From Clostridia bacterium (GTDB taxonomy: Bacteria; Bacillota_E; SLMV01; PUMD01): a stretch of 11,183 bases of DNA. The notes beneath the pieces are model-generated. The model was not told the DNA's origin. It made no database searches and saw nothing but the letters and a program-made list of their open reading frames with translations. The stretch is from assembly GCA_007128555.1 (NCBI GenBank), contig SKXF01000206.1, positions 1 to 11,183 on the forward strand, read 5' to 3'. This document shows positions 11,181 through 11,183 of this stretch, piece after piece. Each line of letters opens with the position of its first letter. Position 1 is the first letter of the stretch. A program made the translations under genes and the position numbers.

Positions 11181-11183
11181 TAC

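Overview
The window reads as a chromosomal stretch of an endospore-forming member of the Bacillota (Firmicutes) with fairly high GC content for that phylum. The order spoVB (3' end) - mazG/yabN - HU - rqcP (yabO) - SpoIID-like - yabP - yabQ, then divIC, an S1-domain yabR-like gene and tRNA genes ending in elongator tRNA-Met, follows the origin-proximal spoVB-mazG-yabO-yabP-yabQ-divIC-yabR-tRNA segment known from Bacillus and clostridia. No 16S, phage or transposon marker allows a finer placement.

Layout. (1) 1-2658, plus strand: the end of the SpoVB flippase, a two-part YabN-type MazG nucleotide pyrophosphohydrolase, HU followed by a terminator-like hairpin, and the S4-domain protein RqcP. 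(2) 2715-4537, plus strand: sporulation genes, namely a SpoIID/LytB-domain wall enzyme, YabP and YabQ. A good sigma-E-like promoter precedes yabP, and inverted repeats cover the ribosome binding sites of the SpoIID-like gene and yabQ. (3) 4538-7067, minus strand: a three-gene block that interrupts the usual yabQ-divIC adjacency. It holds a Cro/C1-HTH + TPR regulator, an unrecognised membrane-anchored helical protein, and a COG2426-family small membrane protein. (4) 7068-7343: a divergent intergenic region with two near-consensus DnaA boxes in opposite orientation. (5) 7344-7922, plus strand: a small acidic-tailed HTH protein tightly coupled to divIC. (6) 8177-10240, plus strand: the ktrB-ktrA potassium uptake pair, placed between divIC and the S1 gene. 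(7) 10361-11180, plus strand: a consensus sigma-A promoter, the S1 protein with a glycine/RGG linker, tRNA-Leu(UAA), a second promoter and tRNA-Met(CAU).

How it fits together. Genome housekeeping (MazG, HU), ribosome rescue (RqcP), spore envelope assembly (SpoVB, SpoIID-like, YabP, YabQ), septation (DivIC), potassium homeostasis (KtrAB) and tRNA supply share the segment. The least explained parts are the inserted minus-strand block and the DnaA-box region that separates it from the HTH-divIC pair. Together they could form a link between replication or cell state, division and an unknown membrane protein; this is inference. All family assignments come from reading the protein sequences by eye, without database searches.
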